Below, one piece after another: positions 24,602-36,500 of a DNA stretch of 64,000 nt (its first letter is position 1; each line of letters starts with the position of its first letter). The stretch is taken from the NCBI GenBank assembly GCA_032358165.1, contig JAALGY010000032.1, forward strand, positions 2,790,001-2,854,000, given 5' to 3'. Made by a program: the position numbers and the translations under genes. The stretch comes from Diplosphaera chodatii (taxonomy: Eukaryota > Chlorophyta > Trebouxiophyceae > Prasiolales > Stichococcaceae). Under the pieces are notes generated by a model. It was given only the letters and a program-made list of their open reading frames with translations. It was not told where the DNA came from and searched no databases.

Positions 24602-26979
24602 TCACGCTGTGATGAAACGCCGATGGCCTGAGGGCACACCCGTGAGCTGGTAGGGCGGGTAGATTGTCTCGCCGCCGTCCTCGCCGATGAACTCGCGCAG
24701 ATAGAACTCCAGCCGCGACTTGTTGGCGCCGCTGTGCTGGTGGCGCATCTCCCCGCTGGCGTCAAACATTGCAAGCGTCGGCGTTGCGCGCGCCTTGAGG
24801 CGATCGCGGAACAGCCGCTTTGTGTTCTCGTTGGCATTGCCATAGAACTGCAGTGATTGGCACCCTCAAGTGTCAAAGCGAGTGTGCGCATGCATACTTT
24901 TGGCGGTCATGAACCAATGCTATGGCTGATGCAGTGCCGACAGCAATCCCAAGTGGCTGCACGATTGCAAGTTGCACATTGCTGCTTGCAATGATGTTGT
25001 GCACGGCAGTGACCGACCTTGACGAACTTCACATCACGGTATTTGTCAGCGAGCTTCTGAAAGGGCATCTGCAGGCCCTACGGCATGCGCATGAACGAGA
25101 AAGGTATGCAACCATCGCAGGGTACAGGATGCTCCCATTGAGCAAGGGACAGTACCACATACGGTGCAACAGAAGAGACAGCAAGACTGGCCCACCTTGC
25201 AGGGCCTGCACCAGGTGAAGCCCGCCAGCAGCACCAGCGGCCTTGCGTCGGCCTTCATGATGTCATCCAGCTCCTCCTCCGACTCGATCTCCTTTACCTG
25301 ATCGACAGTGCCCAGCTTCAGCGTGAGCCAGCGAACCGAAAGTCCGACTTCTGCTCTCCATCTGGGCACAGCCGAGTGTCACCTCACCCACCCTGTGCAG
25401 CGTGTCCATGAAGCAGCAGCATGTGCAGGTGGTCACCTGCCCAGGTTCCACACTGGCGGCAGACGCCGGGGTCGCCGCATCCACCGTGGACTCTGCTGGT
25501 ACTGGCTTGTGAAGGTATCCCACCACCGACTGCAGCACATTAGACGGTGGCGGTGGAGGAGGTCTCTGATTCATGTCGGGTGCATCGGCCAGCTGCGCAG
25601 CCCTGCCAATCCTGCAGCAGGCAAAGGCTCCGAAGGAAAGTTGCAACACACATGCAGCCCAGAGAACTCACCTGCAGGTCGATGAGGTGCCGCCGAAACA
25701 TTCGGAGAAACTGGTAGAAGCCGATCTTGCCAGTGTGGTCCTGGTCAAACTCCTCAAAGCTGTTCTCGATGGTGCAGCTGTCCAGCGCGCTGTCACAGTC
25801 GCTCAGGAGCTTGCGCAGCTCGGCAGCCGTCACCAAGCCTATCCAGCCAAAAACAGACACACATTCTCGCTGTGGAGCGCTGTGATTGTAGCGCTTTGAT
25901 TGCAATGTCTGCTGCTGATGACAACGAAGGTAGTCTGCAAGCTTGGGCAGGTTAGACCAGTGCTGTCGGGGCAAATTGGCGTTGACAGCAGATGGTGAAG
26001 CACAGCTCACCGTCGTGGTCACTGTCCACAGCCTCAAATGCGTCTGAGTACTGCTGCAGGGTGCCATGGAGCAGTACGCCATCCTTTGCGAGCACCTCAA
26101 ATTCCTCCTTGGTTATGAATCCATCGCCTGTTACGATAGCATGCGCCCTGGATGCTTCAAATAGGGTGCCAGAGGGTGTGACCTGCACTGGACATGTTCA
26201 TGCAAGGGGCACTCGGCGGATGCGGGGCAGGCGCACCGTCCTGGTCGTACTGGCTCATGACGCTGTTGACCTCCTCGTCAGTCAGCCAGTGCTGCATGCA
26301 GACAACATAACTTTTACATGAACTCTAGCCCGCACTTTGTGAAGCCATCAACGTGCAGACGTCGGTGAGCCCCTCACCTCGCCAGGTGCCACCTTGCCAT
26401 CCTCAAATCCCTCGAGCAGGATCCTGAGCTCACGGCGGTCAATCACACCTGTGCAGCAAGGGCCCCCAGTGAGCGCATGATGACTGTGGTCCTGCAGCAT
26501 GCAGCATGCATGCCGGCAAAATGAGCTCGACAGCCCACCGTTGCCATCCAGGTCTGCAGCTCTGAAGCGTGCAATCATCTCGTCGTGCAGCTTCTCTGGG
26601 TCCGGCTCCCACAACCTGCGCACCGGCAACAGTGGTGTTAGATTATCAATCATCAAGCGCCTTCTGCCTGCAAACACAGGGACTCGCAAGTACGTCGTGC
26701 AGGGACACAACGGTGCCCTTGCAGCTTCCATCGACGTCACAGCAGTCAGTGCAGCGCTTGCCCTTTCTGTAGCTCCGCTGGCGCCTCTGCTGCTGCCTGC
26801 ACCCTAACCGGTGCATGTCGGCTGCCCGGCAATCTCAGGCAGCTGCGACCGTCCGAAATCATGGTTGATTTCCTCGCGCAGGCGCTGCTGCACGTGATCT
26901 CGCATTGTACAAAGCTGCGGCTGCGGGCTGACGCTGTATGCAACCTGTGCGGAGGCAGTGCATGCCGACATGGCACCAT
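24602..26979 (-). CDS. CRX: Calredoxin-like protein: four EF-hands plus thioredoxin domain
   Basis: Plastid Ca2+-sensing thioredoxin known from Chlamydomonas, where it links calcium to peroxiredoxin-based redox control. Ten exons: 26762-26979, 26539-26615, 26378-26448, 26237-26291, 26011-26127, 25672-25838, 25437-25592, 25196-25297, 25018-25068, 24602-24847; 419 aa. A transit-like start precedes EF loops DLDGNGVIDRRE, DQDGDGFITKEE, DSDHDGLVTAAE and DQDHTGKIGFYQ. The last loop lacks the final Glu and may bind Ca2+ weakly. A Pro-rich linker leads to thioredoxin with active site WCRPC (usual WCGPC) and the TPT loop. Intron 26616-26761 seems to use a GC donor (AGG|GCAAGC). The start Met is uncertain: 27111, 27015 and 26862 are alternatives. 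Confidence 0.88.
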
Positions 26980-27554
26980 GTCTGCCGACCAGGGCAGATG
27001 ATGTAGGGCCACCATTCGCGTGCACTTTGACGTTAAATCAAGGAATCGTGCGACTGGTCTGCGTTTTCCAACAGCGTCAATGTTCACGAAACTAGGGTAT
27101 GCACTGGTCAATCAGCAAATGCACAAGTCAGACGAATGCTCGCAACGCTCGCCGGCAGGATGCGAGACTCCTAGAGGACGCACTTGCAGCTTACATTGAA
27201 GGCGGTACAAGTGGAAGGAGCACTGCGTGTCGCTTGACCGCTTTCGATTGCTCACACTCATGTGCCGCATAGCTTCCCGTGTGCTGTCCATTTGCAACAC
27301 CCCGGACAGACCGTCGGGCGCGCGGTGGCATGGGTACATCTCGTGTACATCATTTAATGCGAAATGCGGCAACTACAGCACTGTGATATAGCACTGCAAT
27401 ATGTCAATCAGTACAATCATCCTGCACGTAGTCTGAGGGCTACCAATCTACAAGCATGACTCCGGCGGTTGCAGCGGGTCATACAATCACCCTATCACTT
27501 GTACCCGCCAGCCCGCCGGTATACACACGTCTGGCATGCATGGCAGTGGTCCAC
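26980..27554. other. Intergenic, calredoxin-like upstream
   Basis: No gene seen. The calredoxin-like frame stays open upstream to 27111, so part may be coding. Confidence 0.4.
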
Positions 27555-29357
27555 CTAGGTCTGCAACTCGTCTAACAACCTCCAATGAGCAAGGGGAGAC
27601 ACCAAGGTGTTTGCTGCCACGGCACCCGAAGCTGCAACGGCTGGCAGTCCAATACCTGGAAAGGTGCTGTCTCCACAGGCAAGCAGGCCCGGGATGGGCG
27701 TCTTCGGGCCAGGGAATGTCCCCTGCCCAGCCTTGATGCCCGGGCCGTAGGTGCCCATGGCGCGCCGCAGGAAGTGGCGGTGCGTCAGCGGCGTGCCGAC
27801 CAGGGTGACTTCGCAGCGTTCCCGGATGTCAGGGATGACGCGCTCCACCGCACGCCACATCACCTGCGACCGCTCCTCCTTCAGCTTCTCGTACTCTGGG
27901 CTGCCGCGTTCCAGCCCCTCCCAGATGGCAAAGGGCTCGGTGGCGGGGAGGTAGGCGTGTAGGGTGTGCTTGCCGGGCGGCGCCAGCTTGGGGTCCTTCA
28001 CGCTGGGGATGCTGATGAGCACCACGTTCTGCTCGCTGTCCACCGACGGCTCCCAGCTGTTCACGATGATGTGGTGCAGCTCCAGGTCCGGCGGCAGCCC
28101 TGCGCCGTCAAAGCCCAGGTGCAGGTGCATGAAGCTGCGGTTGGCGGGCGTCTGCTCCACCTGCTGCCTGTAGCTGTCCGGCACCGCATGCGGCGGCAGC
28201 AGCTTGAGAGTGTCCCACATGGACGCATTAGACACGACTGCCTTGGTAGCACGAATAGTTCTGCCGTTGCTCAGTCGCACTCCAACTGCTCTGCCACCCT
28301 CTAGCAAAATCTCCTCCACATGCGACTTCAGCTGGATGTTGCCACCGTGTTTCCGCAAACCCTTGACCAGGGCATTGACCATCGCCTGAGAGCCTCCCAC
28401 TGGGAACTCGAGCTGTGCGCCAGGCTTGAACCAAGTGTTGAACATGAAGGCGACCTCTGCTGCAATGGTGCCGTCGGCGGGCAGGCCTGACAGCAGGAAG
28501 CACAGCAGGTCCAGGTAGTTGCGGATGAAGGGGTCTGTGATGCCGCCATCGTCGTCCAGCACCTTCTTGAATGAACCCAGAAGCTTGAGGCCATCGGCGC
28601 CGCCCGTGACAATCTGCGGGAGGTAGCGCGCAAACACTGTGATGGCGGCGCCCGGGTCAAACCGGAAGGCTGTGGGCGGCAGCATCGTGGCGGCCTTGGC
28701 CAGCGGTCGCATCGCCTCCTGCAGGTGCTGCCATTGACGCACGGCTTCAGGCCCCCTGATCTTCATGAGCACATCACAGAATTGATCGTTGCCGACCTCT
28801 GTGAGGTAATCTCCCTCAGGTACCAGGATGTTCCACGTGTTGTACTCAATCAGGTCCAGCGGCTCGCCAATGGCCTGCAGAACCTGCGCCAGTGGGTTGG
28901 CTGCCCTGCCTCGCGATGCCATGTCTGAGTACAGGCTTGGGCCGCTCTCGAAATGGTACCCTTTCTGCACCCAGCTATGGGCGGCACCGCCCGGGATGTC
29001 ATGGCTCTCCAGTACCGTCACCTTGGTGCCATACTTTGCAAGCAATGCCCCACACGATAAGCCGCCAATGCCGCTGCCGATGACGACCACTTCTGTCTCT
29101 GTGGTCTCGCTACCGCGTGTCTGCCTCTTGGGCGGCGCCTCTGCTGCCACTGCTCTTGTGACGGGGCATGGTGTGCGTCGCACAGCTGAGGAGCTACGAA
29201 GCTGCAAACTGTGCGTACAGAAGCTGCTTCGCTGTGTATGCAACCTAGCAGGTCGTGTGTGTTGTGCTACGGGTGCCACTGGCGCTGCCTGCTTTCCAGA
29301 TGATGCGACATACATGTTTGTGCAGTTGGCAGCAATAGCGGCGACGGGGTGCAACAC
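27555..29357 (-). CDS. CRTISO-like FAD oxidoreductase (plastid)
   Basis: Member of the phytoene-desaturase/carotenoid-isomerase flavoprotein superfamily, closest in motifs to the plant At1g57770-type CRTISO-like group. One uninterrupted 600-aa frame. A Ser/Arg/Ala-rich plastid presequence (about 1-80) precedes the dinucleotide-binding fold VVIGSGIGGLSCGALLAKYG (residues 91-110). Other family blocks are LESHDIPGGAAHSW, SNASMWDTLKLLPP, SFMHLHLGFD and the C-terminal FAD motif LLACGDSTFPGIGLPAVAAS. The substrate is unknown; carotenoid chemistry is a family-level inference. The lack of introns is odd here, where neighbours have 5-18. Confidence 0.93.
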   Translation of the reverse strand: MLHPVAAIAANCTNMYVASSGKQAAPVAPVAQHTRPARLHTQRSSFCTHSLQLRSSSAVRRTPCPVTRAVAAEAPPKRQTRGSETTETEVVVIGSGIGGLSCGALLAKYGTKVTVLESHDIPGGAAHSWVQKGYHFESGPSLYSDMASRGRAANPLAQVLQAIGEPLDLIEYNTWNILVPEGDYLTEVGNDQFCDVLMKIRGPEAVRQWQHLQEAMRPLAKAATMLPPTAFRFDPGAAITVFARYLPQIVTGGADGLKLLGSFKKVLDDDGGITDPFIRNYLDLLCFLLSGLPADGTIAAEVAFMFNTWFKPGAQLEFPVGGSQAMVNALVKGLRKHGGNIQLKSHVEEILLEGGRAVGVRLSNGRTIRATKAVVSNASMWDTLKLLPPHAVPDSYRQQVEQTPANRSFMHLHLGFDGAGLPPDLELHHIIVNSWEPSVDSEQNVVLISIPSVKDPKLAPPGKHTLHAYLPATEPFAIWEGLERGSPEYEKLKEERSQVMWRAVERVIPDIRERCEVTLVGTPLTHRHFLRRAMGTYGPGIKAGQGTFPGPKTPIPGLLACGDSTFPGIGLPAVAASGAVAANTLVSPLAHWRLLDELQT

Positions 29358-30208
29358 AGTACGGCCTCAAATGCAGCAATACCCGCTTCAAAGGAACGAC
29401 AGCAACGATGAAAATCAGGTTCAGCGCTTGTATGTGAAAGAAGCTCCTTCACCGCATGGTAATCAAATTCGACAAGAACGCAGCGGCTGACTATAAAAGC
29501 TTACTCAATTGCCTTGCCTTTCTAATATCACCCTACAAAGGTGTGTTGCCGATGGCCACAGTCGTCTGCCCTCCTGTGCTGGTCGCTTTGCACGCGCATT
29601 TCCACGATCAGTGTCGGATGCCACATGCCAGTCAGCTGCTGCTCCACGTGGCTTTGCTAGCTATTACAGGGTGGTCAACATCTAAAGTAACCAGACATCG
29701 AGGTGATGACCATGAACTGTTGCTCACTATGTTACTGGACGGCTGGTGCTTACCTATTGCGTGTCAATAGTGCAATTGCACAGCTCCTGCTTCACGCTCC
29801 CGCTTCTCACTCAAGACCAACTATCTTGATGCTTACAAGAGGCCGGTTGGTTCTGATGATTAATTTGCGCATGGCTGCTGCACTGTTGGAAGGTGGTTTG
29901 CTGAGGTCGATCATCAAGTAATACGTTCACATCCCATCCAGTGTGCAGCAACACGCACGCACGCAGCGGATCAACACTTGTATCCTTCGCCGACCTCCCC
30001 AAACCTCCGGATCAAAACGTCCCATGAAACCCTGCCCCAAATCACAAGGCGTGCAAACATGCCCTCCGCTCCCATTGACCCTCTGCTCCCTATTAACCCT
30101 CACCAGAACAGCCTCACAGGCATCCACTTCCACTGCTCCACACATGCCACCCGTCCTCACTCACAACTTTCGCCCGCAAATTTGCGACTGCCTCCTGCTC
30201 CGCTCTGA
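29358..30208. other. Intergenic
   Basis: 851 bp upstream of the CRTISO-like gene and downstream of the LOV gene. A pyrimidine-rich segment (about 29980-30200) adjoins the LOV gene's stop. No gene seen. Confidence 0.45.
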
Positions 30209-33174
30209 TCATGCATAAATGCCCTCGGGCTCATCGTCCGCCACAGACGCCAGGTCCACACAGCTTCGAGACTTGGCCAGCAGCCCTGTGATGCATACAC
30301 CATGCCACTGGCCAGCTCACCAGGCTGCCTTCCTCCTCTGAGACACAAACAGAGCCAGCATGACTACACAGAAGTCACACTGGCCTGCTGCAGAATCAGC
30401 ATCAAGCGCCGCACCTGTTAGGCCCCCATTCATTTGGACGGCATTGCCCATGTGACTGCCGCCGACAATATTATCTTGATCCTTCACCAGGCTGAACGTC
30501 TGCATGCCAATGTGATGGGTGATCACTCCCTCTGCATCCCGCAGCGGCACAATCGACCTGCACATACAGAGCTGCATCAGGTGTGGGCTGTCACCATTTG
30601 CGAGGAGGTTTGCAGTCTGGATTATATAGTGGCTGGTATGCACATGTCAGCAGGGTTGTGCCAGACAGGCTCTGCAAGGTTGGCAGTCCATAGCTCACAG
30701 GTCGTTGAAGACAGGGCTGCCGTCCTTTGTGTAGTTCAGCAGGCGAACGCCCTTGGCACGGCCGCCGTCGAGCGCACGGCGCACTGCCTGCGCTGCTGCA
30801 CTGGGGCCCCGCTGCTTGCCGGGCGGCGCCTGGAGGAACCGGCAGTTGCGGCCCACTACCTACAGTCACCATTTGCACCAGTCAGCCTTGACCCGTACTG
30901 TCATGGCCTGCCTAGCAATGTCACCAGGCAAAGTCAATGTGTGTACGTCAATGTATATATATGTGCGTCACGTACCTCTGCCGCTGAGTAGCCAGTAGCC
31001 CTCTCGAAAACGTGGTTGACATAGACGATGGGCATGTCCTCCTGCAGGGAGAGGAAGAAGCTTAGTGGCAAACAGAATAACAGCCCACCAGAAGCACTTT
31101 GGCAAAGGTGCTTGTTGATGTGCTTGATGACAGAAAGGCATCACCATGGACAACAGGCAGACCTGGGTGGCATCCGTGATGCACAGTGCGCATGGGCTGT
31201 GGAACAGCAGGTTTGCCAGCATGCGCACGGACGCCGCTTCCTCCCTGGCCACGACCACAACATGAGTCTATCAGCCGGTAGCTTGCCGAGTCTGCAGTCA
31301 AGCTGACGGCCAAGACAGGACGTCCGAAGGTGTCTGCGGCCGTGCAGCCACCTGTAGGGTCCAGCCAGCTTGTCGATGAGCCCAGGCGGCAAGACATCCA
31401 GCGCCTCCATTTTGTTGGCGGCTGCGGGCAGCGCCACGCCCAGGGCACGGGCCGCCGCACTCGCCGCCGCTGAGGAGGACATTGGGCTGCCCACCGGGCT
31501 GAGCGCCAGGGGACTAGAGGCACTCCCCAGGTCCCCAGAGTCTGCAGCACGTGTTTGCGACTGTGCACCATGTGCGCTTTGTATGAAATGCAATTGGCGC
31601 TGCATCAACGCTCGGTTATGCCTTTCTGCGGGCTGCACGGCGAGGCAGGCCCCCCCACCTGACTTCATCTCGCTGAGCGCTGCCTGCGAGCGGCTGCGGG
31701 GCACGCCCATGCGCTCCACGATGGAGCCGACCACCGCGGCCATGGCGGAGCGCGCCTCCAGGTTCTCTGACAGCGGCAGCGCCGTGGCGTCCATGGACGT
31801 GGCGCCCGACGACGGCCGCCCGCTGCCGACGCTGGACCGCCCCGCATCCGAGTCGCTGACTGCCAAGCTGCCATGCGCCGGCATGATGCCAGCACCCGCA
31901 AAGCCTCCGACGCTCATGTTCGTCATGCTGCTGTTGCTGGACGCGTCGCCGCTGGCTGCTGCGAAAGGCCCGCCCATTGCAGCCCCAGCTGCGTGCTGCA
32001 TGTCGGGCGAGGACGGTTCGAACACCGGCGCCAGGGGCGACAGCAGGGAGCCGGGCTGCCGCTGGAAGCCGCTGACATCCATGCTGTGCCGCCGTGCGTT
32101 GTCGCTGCTGACACTGTTGGCAGGCCGCCACCATTCCGTTTGATCGGCGATGCTGCGCCTTGGCGCAGCCTGGCTGTCGAGACTGAGGCGCGCGGGCCTG
32201 ATCATGGCCGCTGCTGCTGCCGACTCTGCTTCTGATGGCGCTGCTGGAGCGGCCGGCTGCAGGTCCATCGACCGCCGGGACTCATCCAGGCTCTGCCGCT
32301 GCCGCTGGTGCCGCCCAGCCCGCTTGCCACGCCGCGTGCGTGCCTTGCTGCTGCTGAAGCTGTCGCCTGACCCCGCTTCTGACGCCGGCGCAGGTGGCGT
32401 GCCGCCAATGCTGTGTAACATGCCATTCCCTGGTGGCGGCAGCCGAAGGTTCCCGCCCGCACCTTGCAGTGCACGCTGTGCAGCTGCCGCTGCTGACTGA
32501 GCGCCCAGGCGCGTCTCCTCCTCAGTGTGTGCATACTTCTGAGGGCGGCTGAGCCAGCCGTATTTGAAGTAGCCAGGGAGGATCTCAGTGAGGTCGCGAC
32601 AGCCCTCCGGCAGGAAGCGGCCGCTGGCAATGACCAGGCTGCCATCTGAGGCGCGTGCCTGCGCCAGCTGGATGCTGCCATGCGGGTCTCGTGCTGCCAG
32701 CACACGCACCGTCTTCGAGTCGTAGATGACAAAGGCAAACTCGCCACGCAGCTTTGGAAGCAGTGTGGTGCCCAGTCGCTGGTACAGCACGCACAGCACC
32801 TCCGCTTCCGAAACGGGGTGCTTGTTGGTGATCTCGCTCAGTGAGACGCTGTCTTGCAGCGCCTGCAGCGCCGCTGAGTGTGGGTCATCTGCCGCTGGGC
32901 ACGTCGCGTCCGCCATGCAGTACTTCTTCACCAGATACGCGTAATTGTCCAGGCAGCCGCTAAAGGCACACATGCATGTGCCTGAGACGGCTGAAGAGGC
33001 GCCCTGCTCGACCGCCAGGCCGCCCCCAGGCAAGAAGAGGTACTCCCTCGTGGCTCCGCGAAAGTCGACATGATGCAAGGTCTGGTGCAACGTCAACTCG
33101 TGAAAAGCCCTCTGCAGTAGGCCATTTTGCAGTTCAAGTGATTTTGGCGGCAAGATGGCCACAAAAGACGCCAT
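30209..33174 (-). CDS. Class-II amidotransferase-like domain fused to LOV photoreceptor domain
   Basis: Six exons: 31352-33174, 31163-31244, 30976-31041, 30699-30859, 30415-30557, 30209-30285; 783 aa from Met at 33174 (33249 also in frame). Residues ~1-220 match the DUF3700/TSJT1 (asparagine-synthase N-terminal-like) fold: CMCAFSGCLDNYAYLVKKY, LPKLRGEFAFVIYDSKT. There is no Cys after Met, so glutaminase activity is unlikely. About 350 residues of Ser/Ala/Gly-rich linker follow. A LOV domain (~609-735) has GRNCRFLQ with the flavin-adduct Cys near 663, NYTKDGSPVFNDL and IGMQ (Gln near 730). All residues known to be needed for blue-light photochemistry are present. The output function is unknown. 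Confidence 0.88.
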
Positions 33175-33551
33175 CGCAGGTTGCCAACGACGCACTGTCG
33201 CAGCCGGAGCTGCATGCAAATGCTTTTGCAGCGGCTTGCAGAACGTCAAAACCTCTCGATCAACCTATGGATTGGCACCATCCCGCCTCTCCGACGAGAC
33301 GATATCTCTGAGCCGATCCCACTTTACAACGATAGGCTCTGTGCTTTTGTGCTGAGGTGGCAGGGATTCTGGGTTGGGTCCGAGGACTGTACGACCCCCT
33401 GCATTGGCACATGGTGGCTTGGTCTGAAGAGGCGTGTGCAGTGGCACCACACGGGTTCTGCTGCCTTGCCAGCATTTGTGACGCACATGAAGATACTTGC
33501 TAGCATTGTGTGTGACGCAAATGCTGTAGCACCAACCTGACGTTCCGGAAA
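33175..33551. promoter_or_regulatory. Divergent region LOV protein / cysteine protease
   Basis: 377 bp between the starts (302 bp if the LOV gene starts at 33249). No defined element seen. Confidence 0.35.
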
Positions 33552-36500
33552 ATGAGCATGCGGGCCTGGCTTGCAATAGCCTGTGTAGTGTGCTTGTTCC
33601 TGAATGCCGCAGCCGCCGCACGACTGCTGCAGCATGCACCCAGTGCGCCGAAATGGCCCAAGTCCTACCAGGTGCTGCGCTTGTGCCCGATGCTGCAACA
33701 TTGCATGCGCTGCACATGCGTCGGACGGCGCCGGTCACGACATCCTACTTGTTACTGCCAGTCATGCGCTTCTCGGATCGGTGGCGTCCAGGTGTCGCAA
33801 TTTCTGATCGCACACTAGCACGCACAAACAGCGCAGGCATCATATCTATGTTATGCCCTGAACGCAGATGTCCTTCGACTTCTCGCTGCCATATGTAAAG
33901 GAGTATCAGAGCCAAGGTGACAATGCTCAACATCTCATGTCGGCACACCACTCCACGCACTCATCAGTGTCTGTAGACTACAACAGCACACCAGCGACAA
34001 AGCAAAGAGCAACGATTGACGATGTTCAGGACATACCTTGCAGGCCTGGTCTATCCGACGACTGTGTGGGTTGAACCACACGAAAATGGCGGTCAACGCC
34101 TCAGGTACAACGCGTACATGATCCAATGCAGTGGCTTGCTGGCGCATATGCTGTGAAGCCATACCTCCTGTACCCGTGACCCACCAAACCACTCCAGGAT
34201 GGACACATACGGGGGCACCGACGTGATCATCACGACAAAAGAGCGTGACATTGAGCTGGTGCCGCGGGTGAATGAAACCGTGTGCCTCATCTTTGACAAC
34301 GGAGATCCTTCTGTTACATCGGGGACCGGCGTTGGCAGCTTCGTGAATGGCAATCAACCGGTAGGAACGATACAGCCGGGGCATTCTAAGTATGATGCCT
34401 GTGTAGCTCTGCGCCATGTTCCATCACCACATACATGCATCCTGACGATTCCTAGATGCCATCCTGCAACAGGTGCTGCCAGATGTCTCGGATTGGCCCT
34501 ACATGGGTGAGCACGAGGTGAATGGCGAGACGGTGCACCTTTGGCAATACGAGAAAAAGTAGGTATTAGGTGGAAACACCGATATCAGCCCCGCTGCCTG
34601 CGACATCTGCTGCGGGCTGCGCATGCACGGTTGACGCCGGCTCACCATTGGCTTAACTCCTGATGTGCAGGCACAGCGCAAAGCTGACTGTGTACAGGTG
34701 GGGATGCGACGCACCATCCGGGTTCATCTCTGACTATTGCTAAGCAACTTGGTTTGATGTGCATGATGCAAGCTTGGCTTCAGTACGTGCAGCTTTTACA
34801 TACGAGAGGATGGGACCCCTGTCAGGTTGCATCAGCGCGGTAATGACCTCTTCAGCGGGTCCCATTTTGGTGACGATCCAGCCCTCTTTGCGACAACCTA
34901 GGGATTCATCTGCACGCGCTGTCTGTAGGGCGTCCTGCAGAATGACTGGACTCTGAGCGCAGCTGCCGCTGTCATGTACCTTTTCATGAACAAAACCCTT
35001 TGCTGTGGCACTCCGCAGACGATTGGCACATCGACTTCACTAGCTACACCCCTGGCGCCATCACGAGAAGAGTGTTTGAGCTGCCAAAACTGTGCGATGG
35101 CGTCCAGCCAGGCAACAGATCAATTGGCACCTCTGGGTTCGCTTGGCGCATGCAGCGTCTGCTGCCGGGAGCCAACATTGTTACAGCAGGTGGGTAGTTA
35201 GGTTACATTGCAACAGCACTTCGTTTTTGATGGGCGAGCAAGCTGCCTGATCAGTTGCCATTGATCTGCGGCAGGCAAAGGGGATGCAGCCTACGATGCA
35301 TTTGCTGCCACGCATGGGCGTGTGCATAGCAATCCTGAGGAGTATGCCAGGCGCCTGGGCATCCACAGAGCCAATGTGCAGTTCATCAGCCGGCACAATG
35401 CGCAGAACAGCAAGTCGCACATGCTGGCTGTCAACCACTTTGCTGACTGGAGCGAGGTGTGATGCTCTGCCCTCCCCTGGAAGTGTGAATCGCCCAGCAA
35501 ACCACAGGAATGCTGGTTGAAGACAGTGCATATGTACAGACAACAATTTGGGATAGGTGACATGCGTCTGTTGCACCTGCAGGAAGAGTTCTTGAGCATA
35601 ATGCTGCCCAGCCATGGCAAGAACCTCCCGCGGCCACAGCACAGCAGCGACCTGCTGCATCGTGCCGTCACGCCCAAAGGTGTGCGCATGCCCGAGCCCC
35701 TCGCATGCTCATTACAGTACATACAAGTGGACTGCCCTTGATGTGCCAACTGCCATATGCATGCTCTGCAGAGCGCATACCAGCGCAGGTTGACTGGCGC
35801 GGCACAGGGGCTGACGGCCCTGTGAAGGTGCTGCTTGCCTGTCAACATGCGCTTGATTCCATTCACATTCTGAACAGGCCACACGGATCCTTGCCTGCAA
35901 TGCCGACTGTTTGTGCCTTGTCCTGGCAGGACCAGTCTGCTTGTGGGTCATGCTGGGCGTTTGGTGCTGTCGGGGCAGCGCAGACCGCATTCTTCATGGC
36001 CACAGGTGCAGCTTGGCAGATGCTTTGCTGCAAGTGGCTGCACGAAGCTCACAGCCAATATGCTCCCACATGTGTGCTGGGGTTTGCAGGTGAGCAGCGG
36101 CTCTTCTCCGAGCAGCAGCTCATGGACTGCAGCTGGGGCCACACGCACAACAAGGCGTGCGACGGCGGCTTGTATGAGGGCGCGTACCAGTACCTCACCC
36201 ACGGCGACGGCGTCCCCCTGGCCTTGGAGGCCGACTACCCCTGTGAGTCTGGCATTACGGCGCCAAAACTTCCTCATGTATCCCGCACAGAGTGCCAAAG
36301 GTTGGCCAGGCCTGCCAACACTCAAATGGCAGCATGCGTCCTGCACGACCTCGCTTGGAAACCGCTTGTGGTGACATGCGCATTGCCCCATGCAGATCGT
36401 GGCCAGGACGGCTTCTGCCAGGATAATCAGACAGCAGTGCTGCATAGCCCAGGGCGCTTCAAGGTGACATCCAGCAGTGTGCAGTCCATCAGAAAGTGTT

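Noticed and set aside
31616..32134. 172-codon minus-strand frame
   Set aside because: Other-frame shadow inside the long first exon of the LOV gene.
31370..32143. 257-codon plus-strand frame
   Set aside because: Antisense shadow of the low-complexity linker of the LOV protein.
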